Assembly (NCBI RefSeq): GCF_001302565.1
Contig: NZ_CP012750.1
Coordinates: forward strand, 3,658,001-3,722,000
Source: Glutamicibacter halophytocola
GTDB taxonomy: Bacteria > Actinomycetota > Actinomycetes > Actinomycetales > Micrococcaceae
Reading direction: 5' to 3'
DNA: 64,000 nt
Shown here: in pieces, positions 43,184 to 51,977 of the stretch
How the letters are laid out: the number at the start of each line of letters is the position of its first letter
Numbering within the stretch: the first letter of the stretch is position 1
Notes under the pieces: model-generated
Told to the model about the DNA's origin: nothing
What the model saw: only the letters and a program-made list of their open reading frames with translations
The model's database searches: none
Made by a program: the position numbers and the translations under genes

Positions 43184-43639
43184 CTGCAGCCGGTAGTACA
43201 CGCTGTTCTCATCGAGCTGGTAGCCGCCAAAAGGCGGGCACGGGGTGAAGCCGGCGGCCTGGTACATGGCTCGCGCGGCGGTGAAGTACTCATGGGTTCC
43301 GGTTTCCAGGCAGAGCTGGGTGAAACCGCGCTGCGCGGCGGTGCCGATCAGCTCGTCCAGCAGCCGCCGGCCCAGTCCGCGGCCACGGAATTCCGGGGAC
43401 ACGCGCATGCTTTTGAGCTCCGCCACCGAATCTCCCAGGTCCTTGAATCCGCCCATGCCGATGATGGACTCGCCCGCGCGCATCTGGAACAGCGAAACGC
43501 ACGGATCAGCCAAGCCCGTTGCATCCATGGCGTGCCGGCTCTCCTCGGGAGCGGTGGGCTCCATGTCCGCCAGGTGCTCTTGCACCATGCGCTGCATCGA
43601 TTCGGCGAGCGGATCGGCTTCGATCATCTTGATATCCAT
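43175..43639 (-). CDS. GNAT-family N-acetyltransferase
   Basis: 154 residues of the compact GNAT type. FQMRAGESIIGMGGFKDLGD, ELKSMRVSPEFRGRGLGRRLLDELI (acetyl-CoA loop RGRGLG) and LCLETGTHEYFTAARAMYQAAGF are textbook motifs. Start ATG 43639. Substrate unknown. Single gene between SulP (convergent) and the diguanylate cyclase (20 nt upstream, same strand, possibly co-transcribed). Confidence 0.88.
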   Translation of the reverse strand: MDIKMIEADPLAESMQRMVQEHLADMEPTAPEESRHAMDATGLADPCVSLFQMRAGESIIGMGGFKDLGDSVAELKSMRVSPEFRGRGLGRRLLDELIGTAAQRGFTQLCLETGTHEYFTAARAMYQAAGFTPCPPFGGYQLDENSVYYRLQLA

Positions 43640-43659
43640 GGCTCAAGCCTGCCACGGTT

Positions 43660-44721
43660 TTATTTCGCGCCGATGTCTCCCGGATTTCGGTCCTCGCGCG
43701 AGGCCCGATCGCGCTTTGCAGCATACATGTCGCGGTCCGCGCGCAGGATCATCGTGCTCAGGTTGTCGTCCGCGCGCGCCTGCGCAACACCGAAGCTCCA
43801 TGCCTGCGACGACGAGCCCTGCACGCGATCCATCAGCAGCTGGGCCTGGGTGCGCGTGGTGCGAGGAAACAGGACCACGAATTCATCGCCGCCCAAGCGC
43901 GCGACCACATCGTTGCTGCGGGTGCTCGCCTTCAGGTGCCTCACCAGGTCCTTCAGGGCCCGGTCGCCGGCCTCGTGGCCGCCTTCATCATTGATCGCCT
44001 TGAACTTGTCCATATCCAGCAGGGCCGCCGCCATCGGCCGCCGGGAGCGCTGGGAGGAAGCGAGCATGAGCTCACCGCGCAGCTGCAGCCCTCGGCGATT
44101 GGCCGCGCCGGTAAGCTCGTCGACCTCGGACTGGTAGTGGAAGCGGGCTTTCACATAGCTGCCGATCACCGAGGCGCCGATGGTCAGCAGCACCAGGCTG
44201 AGCATATTGAGCCATCCGCTGTGCAGCGCCATGCCGGACTGCGGCCCGTAGAGGTAGGCCAGGTACAGGGTGCATGCCAGGACCGGGTAGATGGTCCAGC
44301 GCACCAGCCTGGGATCGAAAAGCCAGGCCAGATACAGGGTGATCAGCGGGAATTCCTGGAGCCGGAAGGCGATCTGCTCGAAATCCGAGGAGAGCCCGAC
44401 GAAGTAGGCGAAGGCGACAAGCTCGGTCAGCGCCCCGAGGTAGCCGATCCACAGCGGGAAGCGGTCCAGCTTGATGTAGATCAGCAGGAGCACCAGGATC
44501 GCGCCGGCAAAGCGGACATAGCCCAGGTACTGCCTGGCCACCGACTCGAAGTCGTAGGTCAAATTGATCAGGTAGAAGAGTATGAAGAAGCCGGCGATGA
44601 ACCCGGTCACCGCTACTTCCGGCCGCTTGATTGCGCGGGCCCTGGGCGGCAGCAGCCGGTACCACCAGCTATAGCCGGCCTGGGCCCGCCGGTCCTTTTT
44701 TCCCAGAAACCGCGTATCCAT
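43660..44721 (-). CDS. membrane diguanylate cyclase (GGDEF)
   Basis: 353 residues. Six or so membrane helices (residues about 35-210) act as sensor, followed by a GGDEF domain: DELTGAANRRGLQLRGEL, then LGGDEFVVLFPR with GGDEF at 277-281. The inhibitory I-site RxxD (RSND, 268-271) stands exactly five residues before, so the enzyme should make c-di-GMP and be shut by product. ATG 44721. Divergent from the EAL gene with only 82 nt between the starts, giving a synthesis/breakdown pair under shared control. Confidence 0.92.
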   Translation of the reverse strand: MDTRFLGKKDRRAQAGYSWWYRLLPPRARAIKRPEVAVTGFIAGFFILFYLINLTYDFESVARQYLGYVRFAGAILVLLLIYIKLDRFPLWIGYLGALTELVAFAYFVGLSSDFEQIAFRLQEFPLITLYLAWLFDPRLVRWTIYPVLACTLYLAYLYGPQSGMALHSGWLNMLSLVLLTIGASVIGSYVKARFHYQSEVDELTGAANRRGLQLRGELMLASSQRSRRPMAAALLDMDKFKAINDEGGHEAGDRALKDLVRHLKASTRSNDVVARLGGDEFVVLFPRTTRTQAQLLMDRVQGSSSQAWSFGVAQARADDNLSTMILRADRDMYAAKRDRASREDRNPGDIGAK

Positions 44722-44803
44722 ATCCAGTCCATTGTAAGATTTCCACTAGCGAGCCGCGCAACACAGCCACGGCAAAGTCCTTCAATTTCGGCCTGATCGG
44801 CGG

Positions 44804-45502
44804 ATGATGAAATTTGTATTCCAGCCACTTGTAGACTTGCAGCGCCATGCCCTCGCGGGCTTCGAAGCGCTGGCCAGGTTCCGCGATGGCCGCACTCCCC
44901 AGTCGCATTTTAATGAGGCCCGCCTTGCAGGCAGTCTAGTTGATCTGGAACTGCGTGCCCTGAACCAGATCCTCGCCGCCAGCCACGCCATCCCCGATGG
45001 CCTGCTGCTGACCATGAATGCGTCGGGGCCGGCCATCGACGCTTTCGCCAAGCAGCGCCCGGAGCTGGACCCCCGGCTGGCCTGGGGTTTGGAACTGCAT
45101 GAGCTCTCGGCACCGGAACTGTGCGGCAGGGCCCGGATCAGCGCCGATGAGCTCGGCTGCCTCTTGCTGGTTGACGATGCCGGAATCGGCTATGCCACCC
45201 TCGAGCGCATCACCATGCTCAAGCCCCACATCGTGAAGCTGGACCGGTCGCTGTTCATCCACTACCAGTCATCGGCCGCGGCGCACGAGCATGTGGACCT
45301 GCTGCTGGCCGCCGCCCGCGGGATCAATGCGCAGACCCTGGTCGAAGGCGTGGAAACCGCGCAGCATCTGGCCCTGGCCCGGGACCTGGGCTTCGACTAC
45401 GCCCAGGGCTTCTACTTCAGCCCCGGCCTGGCACCGCAGCAGCTGCCAGAAGCGATGGCCGGGCTACGCAGACGCCTCGGGATCGATATTCCGGGTTTCT
45501 GA
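44804..45502 (+). CDS. stand-alone EAL-domain c-di-GMP phosphodiesterase
   Basis: 232 residues, essentially only the EAL domain, no membrane segment. E21-A22-L23 (GFEALARF), N72, E97, D124-D125 (LVDDAGIGYATL), K145 (VKLDRSL), E181 (EGVET) and Q201 (YAQGFYFS) keep the metal and catalytic set, so activity is expected. ATG 44804 or the next ATG. Divergent from the diguanylate cyclase. Its 3' end overlaps the convergent small membrane gene by 39 nt. Confidence 0.9.
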   Translation: MMKFVFQPLVDLQRHALAGFEALARFRDGRTPQSHFNEARLAGSLVDLELRALNQILAASHAIPDGLLLTMNASGPAIDAFAKQRPELDPRLAWGLELHELSAPELCGRARISADELGCLLLVDDAGIGYATLERITMLKPHIVKLDRSLFIHYQSSAAAHEHVDLLLAAARGINAQTLVEGVETAQHLALARDLGFDYAQGFYFSPGLAPQQLPEAMAGLRRRLGIDIPGF

Positions 45503-45685
45503 ACGCCGCTCACGTCCCCGCCCGCTCTTGAAGCGGATCACCGGCAGCAGCTTCACCAGACCGAGCACCAGGTAGAGCACGGTGTTGATCGCGACGAATG
45601 AGGCCAGCACCGCGAACCAGTCGCTGAGCAGCACGCTTTCGGGCAGGATGATCCCGCGCGGCACGTGCACCAGAAGTTCCACCAT
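45464..45685 (-). CDS. small membrane protein coupled to GT2 synthase
   Basis: 73 residues with one or two hydrophobic helices (WFAVLASFVAINTVLYLVLGLVKLLPVI) and a basic C-terminal tail. Its ATG at 45685 overlaps the stop of the glycosyltransferase by one base (TGATG), so it is translationally coupled. By position and size it recalls the small accessory subunits (PgaD, IcaD) of GT2 polysaccharide synthases; there is no clear sequence likeness, so this is inference. Confidence 0.6.
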   Translation of the reverse strand: MVELLVHVPRGIILPESVLLSDWFAVLASFVAINTVLYLVLGLVKLLPVIRFKSGRGRERRSETRNIDPEASA

Positions 45686-47121
45686 CAGCCCACTGCCTTC
45701 CGTGCGGTACCTGCGTGCTCGACATGCTTCCAATCCGCGCTGCGGGCGAAGGCGATATCCGCCACGCCCTTGAGGAAGGCCAGGTCCAGGAACGCGTCGT
45801 AGACGAGCTCCGGGATGACCAGCGCAGCGACGATCCGCGCGCGCCATCCGCCATGCCAGACGGTCACGATGCGTTCCACCGCGAAGAGCGCCCCGAGCAG
45901 CATCCAGAACGGGAACCACACCCAGGTGTCCATCGAGACCAGCATGATGAGCATCAGCGCGAAGTAGCTGAACAGGGCGATCACCCCGTAGCCGATGCCG
46001 ATCTGCTGCGCCCAGTAGCGCGAGGTCTGCGCCCGCACCCCGTAGGCGCCCAGGTTCTCCAGCGCACCGCGCTGCCAGCGCAGGCGCTGGGCCCAGAGCA
46101 TCTTCCAGCTGGGCATCAGCTCGGTGACCACCGTGCAGCTGGTCGGCGAGGTGGTCAGCGCGCCGAGGGTCTTCAGCGCAATGGTCAGCTCATTGTCCTC
46201 GGTCAGCGCGGCGGTGTCGTAGACCTCGCCCGGATTGCCCGGCAGCATGGTGCCGCGGGCAGCGGCGACTTCGCGCAGGGCCGCGGCGCGGAAGACCGAG
46301 GCGGTGCCGGTGAGCACAAAGACCCGGCCGTTGCGGCGCTCGATCTCGCGCTGGTAGCGTGTGTATTCGTTGCGCTGGAACTGGCCGAGCAGCCCATGGC
46401 CCTCTTCGCCGTGGAAGAGCCCGCCCACCGCCATCAGCGCGCGATCCCAGGTGAACCGGTCCTTCGCGGTTTCCAGGAAGCCGGCGCCGATCTGCGAATC
46501 CGCATCCATCACCATCACGCAGTCGTTGTCGCCCATCGCCGGCAGAATCGCCTGCAGCGCCTGGTTCAGCGCCCCGCCCTTCTTGTGCTTGTTCTCCACC
46601 GATTCGAAGACCTCGACGCCATGCTCGCGGGCCACCTCAACGGTGGCGTCGGTGCAGTTGTCGGCTACCACGATGATCCGCGATGGCTTGAAGCTCTGCT
46701 CCTCGAGGGCCTTGAGCGTAAACGGCAGCGAAGCTTCCTCGTTGTGCGCCGGAATCAGCACGGTCACGGTGACTTCGCCGGCGTGGATACCGCGGGTGCG
46801 GGCCATGACGGCTTTCGGCGCCAGCGGGCGGCTCGATTTCTGGATCGGCGTACGGCGGTAGCGCCAGGTGACGAAGCGTTCGCCCAGCACCACGAGCAGC
46901 ACCAGCATGACCGCGGCCGATACGGCGAACACCAGGATGGACAGGTCGGGCAGCTCGGTACTGTAGAAGGTTGTCCAGAGTGCGCCGATCCGCAGCTCCA
47001 CCGGGTTCCACATCGCCACCGGCTTGCCGCTGAGGCTGATGGACCACAGCAGCAGCGCGGCCGCGGCCACGACAATCAGGACAACGGCGATGCCCACCCA
47101 TCGGCTGAAATGCTTTTGCAC
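45685..47121 (-). CDS. family 2 processive glycosyltransferase (polysaccharide synthase)
   Basis: 478 residues. Two N-terminal helices, the GT2 domain with VLIPAHNEEASLPFTL, VMVMDADSQ (DxD region), acceptor/base TEDNELTIA and QRLRWQRGALEN (Q(Q/R)xRW motif), then three C-terminal helices. This is the arrangement of PgaC, hyaluronan and cellulose synthases, which join sugars and export the chain. GTG 47121 has GGAG at 5 nt; GTG 47136 is the longer choice. No PilZ domain is seen, yet it sits beside a c-di-GMP synthesis/breakdown pair. Confidence 0.88.
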   Translation of the reverse strand: MQKHFSRWVGIAVVLIVVAAAALLLWSISLSGKPVAMWNPVELRIGALWTTFYSTELPDLSILVFAVSAAVMLVLLVVLGERFVTWRYRRTPIQKSSRPLAPKAVMARTRGIHAGEVTVTVLIPAHNEEASLPFTLKALEEQSFKPSRIIVVADNCTDATVEVAREHGVEVFESVENKHKKGGALNQALQAILPAMGDNDCVMVMDADSQIGAGFLETAKDRFTWDRALMAVGGLFHGEEGHGLLGQFQRNEYTRYQREIERRNGRVFVLTGTASVFRAAALREVAAARGTMLPGNPGEVYDTAALTEDNELTIALKTLGALTTSPTSCTVVTELMPSWKMLWAQRLRWQRGALENLGAYGVRAQTSRYWAQQIGIGYGVIALFSYFALMLIMLVSMDTWVWFPFWMLLGALFAVERIVTVWHGGWRARIVAALVIPELVYDAFLDLAFLKGVADIAFARSADWKHVEHAGTARKAVG

Positions 47122-47281
47122 GCGCGCTCCGTTCACGTTGCGGGATCAACGGGGAATTAGGCCAAGAAAGTTATTTAGCCAAGCTAGCATCTTGCCCGCG
47201 CTCAGGGAAGCATGTCGAGATGCAAATCACCCCCGGGCAAAAGCACCGCTTTCCCTCGGCACCGGATGAACGGGGCGCGGC

Positions 47282-48895
47282 CTAGGGCTGCAGCAATTTC
47301 GCGGCGTCCTCGCGCAGCTGGTTCTTGCGGATCTTGCCGGTGACCGTGACAGGGAAATCCTCAAGGATCTGCACGTAGGCGGGGATCTTGAAATGCGCGA
47401 GCCGGCCGCTGCAGTACTCGCGCACCGCCTCGACGCCCAGCGGCTCGCGCCCCGCCTTCATGCGCACGCAGGCGCAGACCGCCTCCCCGTATTTCCCATC
47501 GGGCACGCCCACCACCTGGACATCCTCGATATCCGGGTGCCGATAGAGGAATTCTTCGATTTCGGCCGGGTAGATATTCTCGCCCCCGCGGATGATCATG
47601 TCCTTGATCCGGCCCACGATGGTGCAGTATCCGTCCTCGCGCATCACCGCCAGATCTCCGGTATGCATCCAGCCTTCGGGATCGATGGCGGCCCGGGTTT
47701 TTTCCTCGTCCTGCCAGTAGCCGAGCATCACCGAGTAGCCACGGGTGCAGTATTCGCCAGTTTCCCCGCGCTGCAGCGTAGCGCCGGTGGCCGGATCGAC
47801 CACCTTGATTTCCACGTGCGGGTGCACCCGGCCGATGGTGGCGGTGCGGCGCTCCATATCGTCGTCGCTGCGGGTCTGGCAGGAGACCGGGGAGGTTTCG
47901 GTCATCCCGTAGGCGATGGAGACCGCGCTCATCCCCATGTCCTCGACGCAGTGGCGCATCACTTGAACCGGGCAGATGGAACCGGCCATGATGCCGGTGC
48001 GCAGCGCGGAGAGGTCGAACTCCTTGAAATTGGGCAGGTTCTGCATGGCGATGAACATGGTGGGCACCCCGTACAAGCCCGTGCATCGCTCCTCGGCCAC
48101 CACCCTCAGGGTGGTTTCGGCGTCGAATCCCGGGGCGGGGATGACCATGGTGGCACCGCGCGAGGTGCAGCCAAGGTTGCCCATGACCATGCCGAAGCAG
48201 TGGTAGAACGGCACCGGGATGCACAGCCGGTCCTGCTCGCCCAGGTCGATCATCCCGGTGACCTGGTGGCCGTTGTTCAGGATATTGCGGTGGCTGAGCA
48301 CCGCGCCCTTGGGATACCCGGTAGTCCCCGAGGTGTACTGGATGTTGATCGGGTCTTCTGCCCTGGTTGCCGCCAGCCGGGCGGCCAGTTCGGCGTCGTC
48401 GATCGATGATCCCTCGTCCAGCAGCTGCTGCCAATCATCGGTGCCCAGGAACACCACGCGCTCCAGCCCCGGCGTCTCGGCGCGCGTTTGCTCCACCATG
48501 GCCCGATAGTTGCTGGTCTTGAATTCGGAGGCCGCCACCAGCATCCGCAGTCCGCTGTGGTTGGCCGCGTAGGCATATTCATGGGTGCGGTAGGCCGGGT
48601 TCACATTGACCAGGATGACGCCGATCTTGGCCGTCGCATACTGGGTGAAGACCCACTCGGCGCAGTTCGGCGCCCAGATCCCCACCCGGTCCCCCGGGTT
48701 CAGTCCGGCGGCGATCATGCCCTTGGCCAGCCGGTTGATCTCCCCATCCAGCTGACGCCAGGTCCAGCGGCGTTGCGTGCTGGCTTCCACCAAGGCCTCG
48801 GCGTCGCCCCGTCGGGCCACCGTCCGCTCGAAGTTGGCTCCAATGGTCTCATCGAGCAGCTTCGGTTCGCTCTCGCCCTTGGCATAAGCCTTCAT
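47282..48895 (-). CDS. AMP-binding acyl-CoA ligase
   Basis: 537 residues of the ANL superfamily: IQYTSGTTGYPKGAVLSHRN (ATP loop), IAYGMTETSPVS, GWMHTGDLAVMREDGYCTIVGRIKDMIIRGGENIYP (hinge and A8 loop) and C-terminal VTGKIRKNQLRE with the catalytic lysine. It activates a fatty or branched acid to acyl-CoA via acyl-AMP. ATG 48895. Single gene. Chain length preference is not visible; FadD-type medium/long chain is likely. Confidence 0.92.
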   Translation of the reverse strand: MKAYAKGESEPKLLDETIGANFERTVARRGDAEALVEASTQRRWTWRQLDGEINRLAKGMIAAGLNPGDRVGIWAPNCAEWVFTQYATAKIGVILVNVNPAYRTHEYAYAANHSGLRMLVAASEFKTSNYRAMVEQTRAETPGLERVVFLGTDDWQQLLDEGSSIDDAELAARLAATRAEDPINIQYTSGTTGYPKGAVLSHRNILNNGHQVTGMIDLGEQDRLCIPVPFYHCFGMVMGNLGCTSRGATMVIPAPGFDAETTLRVVAEERCTGLYGVPTMFIAMQNLPNFKEFDLSALRTGIMAGSICPVQVMRHCVEDMGMSAVSIAYGMTETSPVSCQTRSDDDMERRTATIGRVHPHVEIKVVDPATGATLQRGETGEYCTRGYSVMLGYWQDEEKTRAAIDPEGWMHTGDLAVMREDGYCTIVGRIKDMIIRGGENIYPAEIEEFLYRHPDIEDVQVVGVPDGKYGEAVCACVRMKAGREPLGVEAVREYCSGRLAHFKIPAYVQILEDFPVTVTGKIRKNQLREDAAKLLQP

Positions 48896-49003
48896 CGACT
48901 ACCCTTTCGATCCACTTCGAACAGTGCCCTGCGTCACATTCAAACAATAGTCCGGGGTTTCCCGCCTGCCAAGCATGCCCCGCATCCGCGCTACACTCCA
49001 CTT

Positions 49004-49504
49004 ATGAAAAAGGTACTGGCCATCGTAGGGTTCCTTATGATCTCGGGATACGCAGTCGCTGGTTTGTTGCTCATGAACAACTGGGCTGTGGTCGCGGCCA
49101 GCCACCGACCCCTAGATGAGGCAGTCTCAGCCATGGACGTGGCAAAGCAGGATTACAGCCCTCTTGGCGGAGTCGCCTTTGCGGCGTTGGGGTTGCTCCT
49201 TGCCAGTGCGTGGGCCTGGACCGCACTGTCCAAAAGATTCTCAACTGACCCCTGGATAGCCAGCGCGCTTTTCAGCCTCATCCTGGTGCTGGGAGCACCC
49301 GCGTACTTTTTCGCGTCCTTCGCAAATATGAACTCCGTGGGCGACACCTTTGCAGATTGGGACGCCGAGGCGGCCGCTGCCCTAGAGCTTCCGCTCTACC
49401 TGCTAAGCATCGGAGCAATGGTCTTGCTTTTTATGCTGCTCGCAATGCCGCTGTTTCGGGCAATCATCCGCGGCTGTTCTCGATCGCGCCGCGCTTCCAG
49501 CTAG
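49004..49504 (+). CDS. hypothetical four-helix membrane protein
   Basis: 166 residues with helices at the N-terminus (KVLAIVGFLMISGYAVAGLLLM, perhaps a signal anchor), VAFAALGLLLASAWAWTAL, IASALFSLILVLGAPAYFFA and LPLYLLSIGAMVLLFMLLAMPLF. ATG 49004 begins a typical membrane leader; the frame runs upstream into the ligand-gene promoter without a better start. Family not recognised. Confidence 0.65.
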   Translation: MKKVLAIVGFLMISGYAVAGLLLMNNWAVVAASHRPLDEAVSAMDVAKQDYSPLGGVAFAALGLLLASAWAWTALSKRFSTDPWIASALFSLILVLGAPAYFFASFANMNSVGDTFADWDAEAAAALELPLYLLSIGAMVLLFMLLAMPLFRAIIRGCSRSRRASS

Positions 49505-49508
49505 GCGA

Positions 49509-49850
49509 TCAGCCAGCAGCCTTCTGCACCAGGGCGCGAATTTTTTGTTCGGTCGCTTCATCCAGCGCGGTGATCGTCCACGCGACCGGATGCATCAGCG
49601 CGCCTTCTTCAAAGGCCGGATTCACTACTTCGCCAAACCCGAATGCGAGGTATGCCTTGTCGGGCTTGATGTAGCAGACGTCCTTGCCGTCCTTGACGTA
49701 GAACGCGAGGCCCCAGCGAACCACGGGCTCCAGTGACGGCGCGCTTTCACAAATCATCTCGTGCAGGCGAAGGGCGATCTCCCGGTATGGGGCCGGTGTG
49801 GATGCCAACTTGTTGCGCACTGCTTCGTCGCCCTTTTTGCCAAAAATCAT
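49509..49850 (-). CDS. DUF1801-domain protein
   Basis: 113 residues. PYREIALRLHEMICESAPSLEPVVRWGLAFYVKDGKDVCYIKP and YLAFGFGEVVNPAFEEG fit the DUF1801 (YdhG-like) family of unknown function. ATG 49850 has GGAGAG at 6 nt. Its end meets the preceding membrane gene 4 nt away, tail-to-tail. A second DUF1801 gene lies at 53365. Confidence 0.75.
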   Translation of the reverse strand: MIFGKKGDEAVRNKLASTPAPYREIALRLHEMICESAPSLEPVVRWGLAFYVKDGKDVCYIKPDKAYLAFGFGEVVNPAFEEGALMHPVAWTITALDEATEQKIRALVQKAAG

Positions 49851-50022
49851 GCTTTTCTCTCCCTCGGATCGCCCGTCCGCCGTCGCGGATTTCGGCTGTA
49901 TTGAATGTGGCCCAATTGTGACCGCAACTTCTTTGCCTAACAATTCAATAACCTACCCGATGAAGCCCCTCAAACCTGTGGATAACCAGCCAAACTGTCC
50001 GGAATCCGCGGGAAAATGAGGC

Positions 50023-51669
50023 ATGACAAATCTTTATTTTGCCCCCGGCGATGACGACGAGCATCGCCTGCCATTAGATCCGCCGGGCACCCGCGGCGAA
50101 TCCCAATCCAACTCGTTCTTCGCAGACCACATCGAGCACCAGATGTTCTACGGGCCGATGAAGAAACTTGCTGACGAGCTGTTCAGCGCCGGCCCGCTCA
50201 CGGACCCCGGCGAAGGCCTGGTTCGGCTGCAGAAGATCCAGAAGATGTACAGCATGCTTGATGCTGCGTCCTCGGTCATCATGGCTGACAGTGTTGAGCT
50301 GGTCGCCCAAGTTGTTGCCGAGGATGCGGTCGCCAAGCCCTATCTTGAATCAGAGCAGGAACGTCGTGAGCGGCTCAGCGCCAACTACTACGCAGTGGAC
50401 CGTGCGAGCGACCAGATCATCACGTCCAACTTCATTGCCGAAGCGGCGATTGCCCTGCGCGTGACAAGCGAAAAGGCTCGCGCCCGGATGTTCACGGCCA
50501 AGGGCCTGCGCCACGTTTGCCCGCGGACCCTGTTGGCCCTGGCCGCCGGACAGATTACGCCGTCGGCGGCACGCTCCATCGTGAAGAATTCGCAGGACCT
50601 CTCCACAGAGCAGATTGAATTGATGGAGCACCAGCTTTTGCCTGTTGCCGCTACCGCCAGCGATGACACGATCAGCCAGCGTGCCCGCCGTTTCCACGAC
50701 CGGTCGAGTCCCGAAGCGGCCTCCGCCCGGCATGAAAAGGCGGCCGATGCGAGAAAGGTGACCAGCTGGGACATGGACGACGGGATGGGTGCCATCAAGC
50801 TCGTCGCGCCCATCGTCAACGTGCGTTCCATCCTGAACACCCTGGACTACGAGGCATCCCAGCACAAGGATCCGGAGGACGCCCGCACCAAGGCCCAGCT
50901 GATGGCCGACATATTCTGCGATGCCCTGATCAATGGCTGGCCAACCACCAACGGCACCCCGCTCAAGCCCCGTGTGGTCGTGACGATCCCTGCTCTGCAG
51001 ATGGTGGCCAACCCGAAGTACGCCATGGCGGACCTGGAGGGCTATGGGCCAATCCCTATGGGCACTGCCATGCAGGTGGCCAAGGATGCCCCATCAATCA
51101 TCCCGATGCTCACCGATCCATTTAGCGGCGCCGTGATGGATGTCGGGCGCAAGCGCTACAAGCCAACGCGGGTGCTCAAGGAATTCCTGCGGGCCCGGGA
51201 TCAGCATTGCTGCTACCCCGGATGCCGGCGCACCGCGGATAACTCCGAGGTTGATCACGTTGAAGCGTGGGAAACCGGCGGCCACACCAACCGCGAGAAC
51301 ACCGAGCTGTTGTGCAAGCAGCATCAGATGTTCAAGCACGCGCTGGGCTGGCGAGTGACCAATCGCCCGGACGGATCCAAGTGCTGGCGCACTCCCCACG
51401 GACTGAATTCACTGGTCATTCCGGGCAGCGTGGAGAACGTCGAACGCTTTGAACACGTGCACAACCGGTGTCCTGAGCGCAGGGTGGCTTCACCTGCCGA
51501 CCTTCGACGAGTTCTGGGCATTCCCGATCTTGGCGATGGCGATCTCAGCATTCGGGTTGAGCGGCCGGCCATCATCGACGGGAATACCGAAGCCGCTGGC
51601 TCTGGGCTCGATCATCCTGGCCAGGGCGCGGCCCCTGATGAGCGACCAGCTGGTATGCAAGGATCCTGA
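50023..51669 (+). CDS. DUF222 / HNH endonuclease-domain protein
   Basis: 548 residues of the actinobacterial 13E12-like family: N-terminal helical DUF222 (residues about 40-300, with RARRFHDRSSPEAAS) and a C-terminal HNH motif, CYPGCRRTADNSEVDHVEAW then GGHTNRENTELLCKQHQ, with Cys pairs for zinc. Many copies occur in Arthrobacter-type genomes; whether they act as nucleases is unknown. ATG 50023. An 8-bp hairpin follows right after the stop. Confidence 0.88.
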   Translation: MTNLYFAPGDDDEHRLPLDPPGTRGESQSNSFFADHIEHQMFYGPMKKLADELFSAGPLTDPGEGLVRLQKIQKMYSMLDAASSVIMADSVELVAQVVAEDAVAKPYLESEQERRERLSANYYAVDRASDQIITSNFIAEAAIALRVTSEKARARMFTAKGLRHVCPRTLLALAAGQITPSAARSIVKNSQDLSTEQIELMEHQLLPVAATASDDTISQRARRFHDRSSPEAASARHEKAADARKVTSWDMDDGMGAIKLVAPIVNVRSILNTLDYEASQHKDPEDARTKAQLMADIFCDALINGWPTTNGTPLKPRVVVTIPALQMVANPKYAMADLEGYGPIPMGTAMQVAKDAPSIIPMLTDPFSGAVMDVGRKRYKPTRVLKEFLRARDQHCCYPGCRRTADNSEVDHVEAWETGGHTNRENTELLCKQHQMFKHALGWRVTNRPDGSKCWRTPHGLNSLVIPGSVENVERFEHVHNRCPERRVASPADLRRVLGIPDLGDGDLSIRVERPAIIDGNTEAAGSGLDHPGQGAAPDERPAGMQGS

Positions 51670-51690
51670 GTGACGGAATTTATCCGTCAC
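51670..51690 (+). terminator. hairpin after the DUF222/HNH gene
   Basis: GTGACGGA (51670-51677), loop ATTTA, TCCGTCAC (51683-51690): perfect 8-bp stem starting at the stop codon. No T-run after it. Confidence 0.5.
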
Positions 51691-51977
51691 GTCGCACGAA
51701 CCAGATCTCCCATAAGCTCCGACCCCAGAACCGCCAGCCCTTCAAGACAGCGGCTTTAATTGGCTCGCCTTCAGTACCCTGGTGTGCCTTACTCCTTTGC
51801 ACTGCGCCTGGCGGCTGACCCGGTGCTGGCTTCAGCACCGAGCCATGCGGCGGGCAGCGGGTTGCTTGCTGACGGATTAAATCCCTCAGTTCGAGGCCAT
51901 TGGGCACCTGCCGGCCCGCCTGTTCGCAGAGTATTCTGTTCCTACAACCACCGGCACCATTTAAAGCAGGTCGCCCC
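51691..51977. other. intergenic stretch before the MFS gene
   Basis: With the hairpin before it this is a 308-base gap. It holds no convincing gene: no ribosome site fits, and open frames on the minus strand continue as shadows into the MFS gene. I see a 7-bp hairpin GGTGCTG/CAGCACC near 51816-51833 and a possible -10 TATTCT near 51932 for the downstream gene. Confidence 0.5.

Noticed and set aside
45687..45919. Upstream extension of the 73-residue membrane gene
   Set aside because: Runs out of frame inside the GT2 gene with arginine-rich nonsense sequence; the ATG at 45685 gives a coherent protein.
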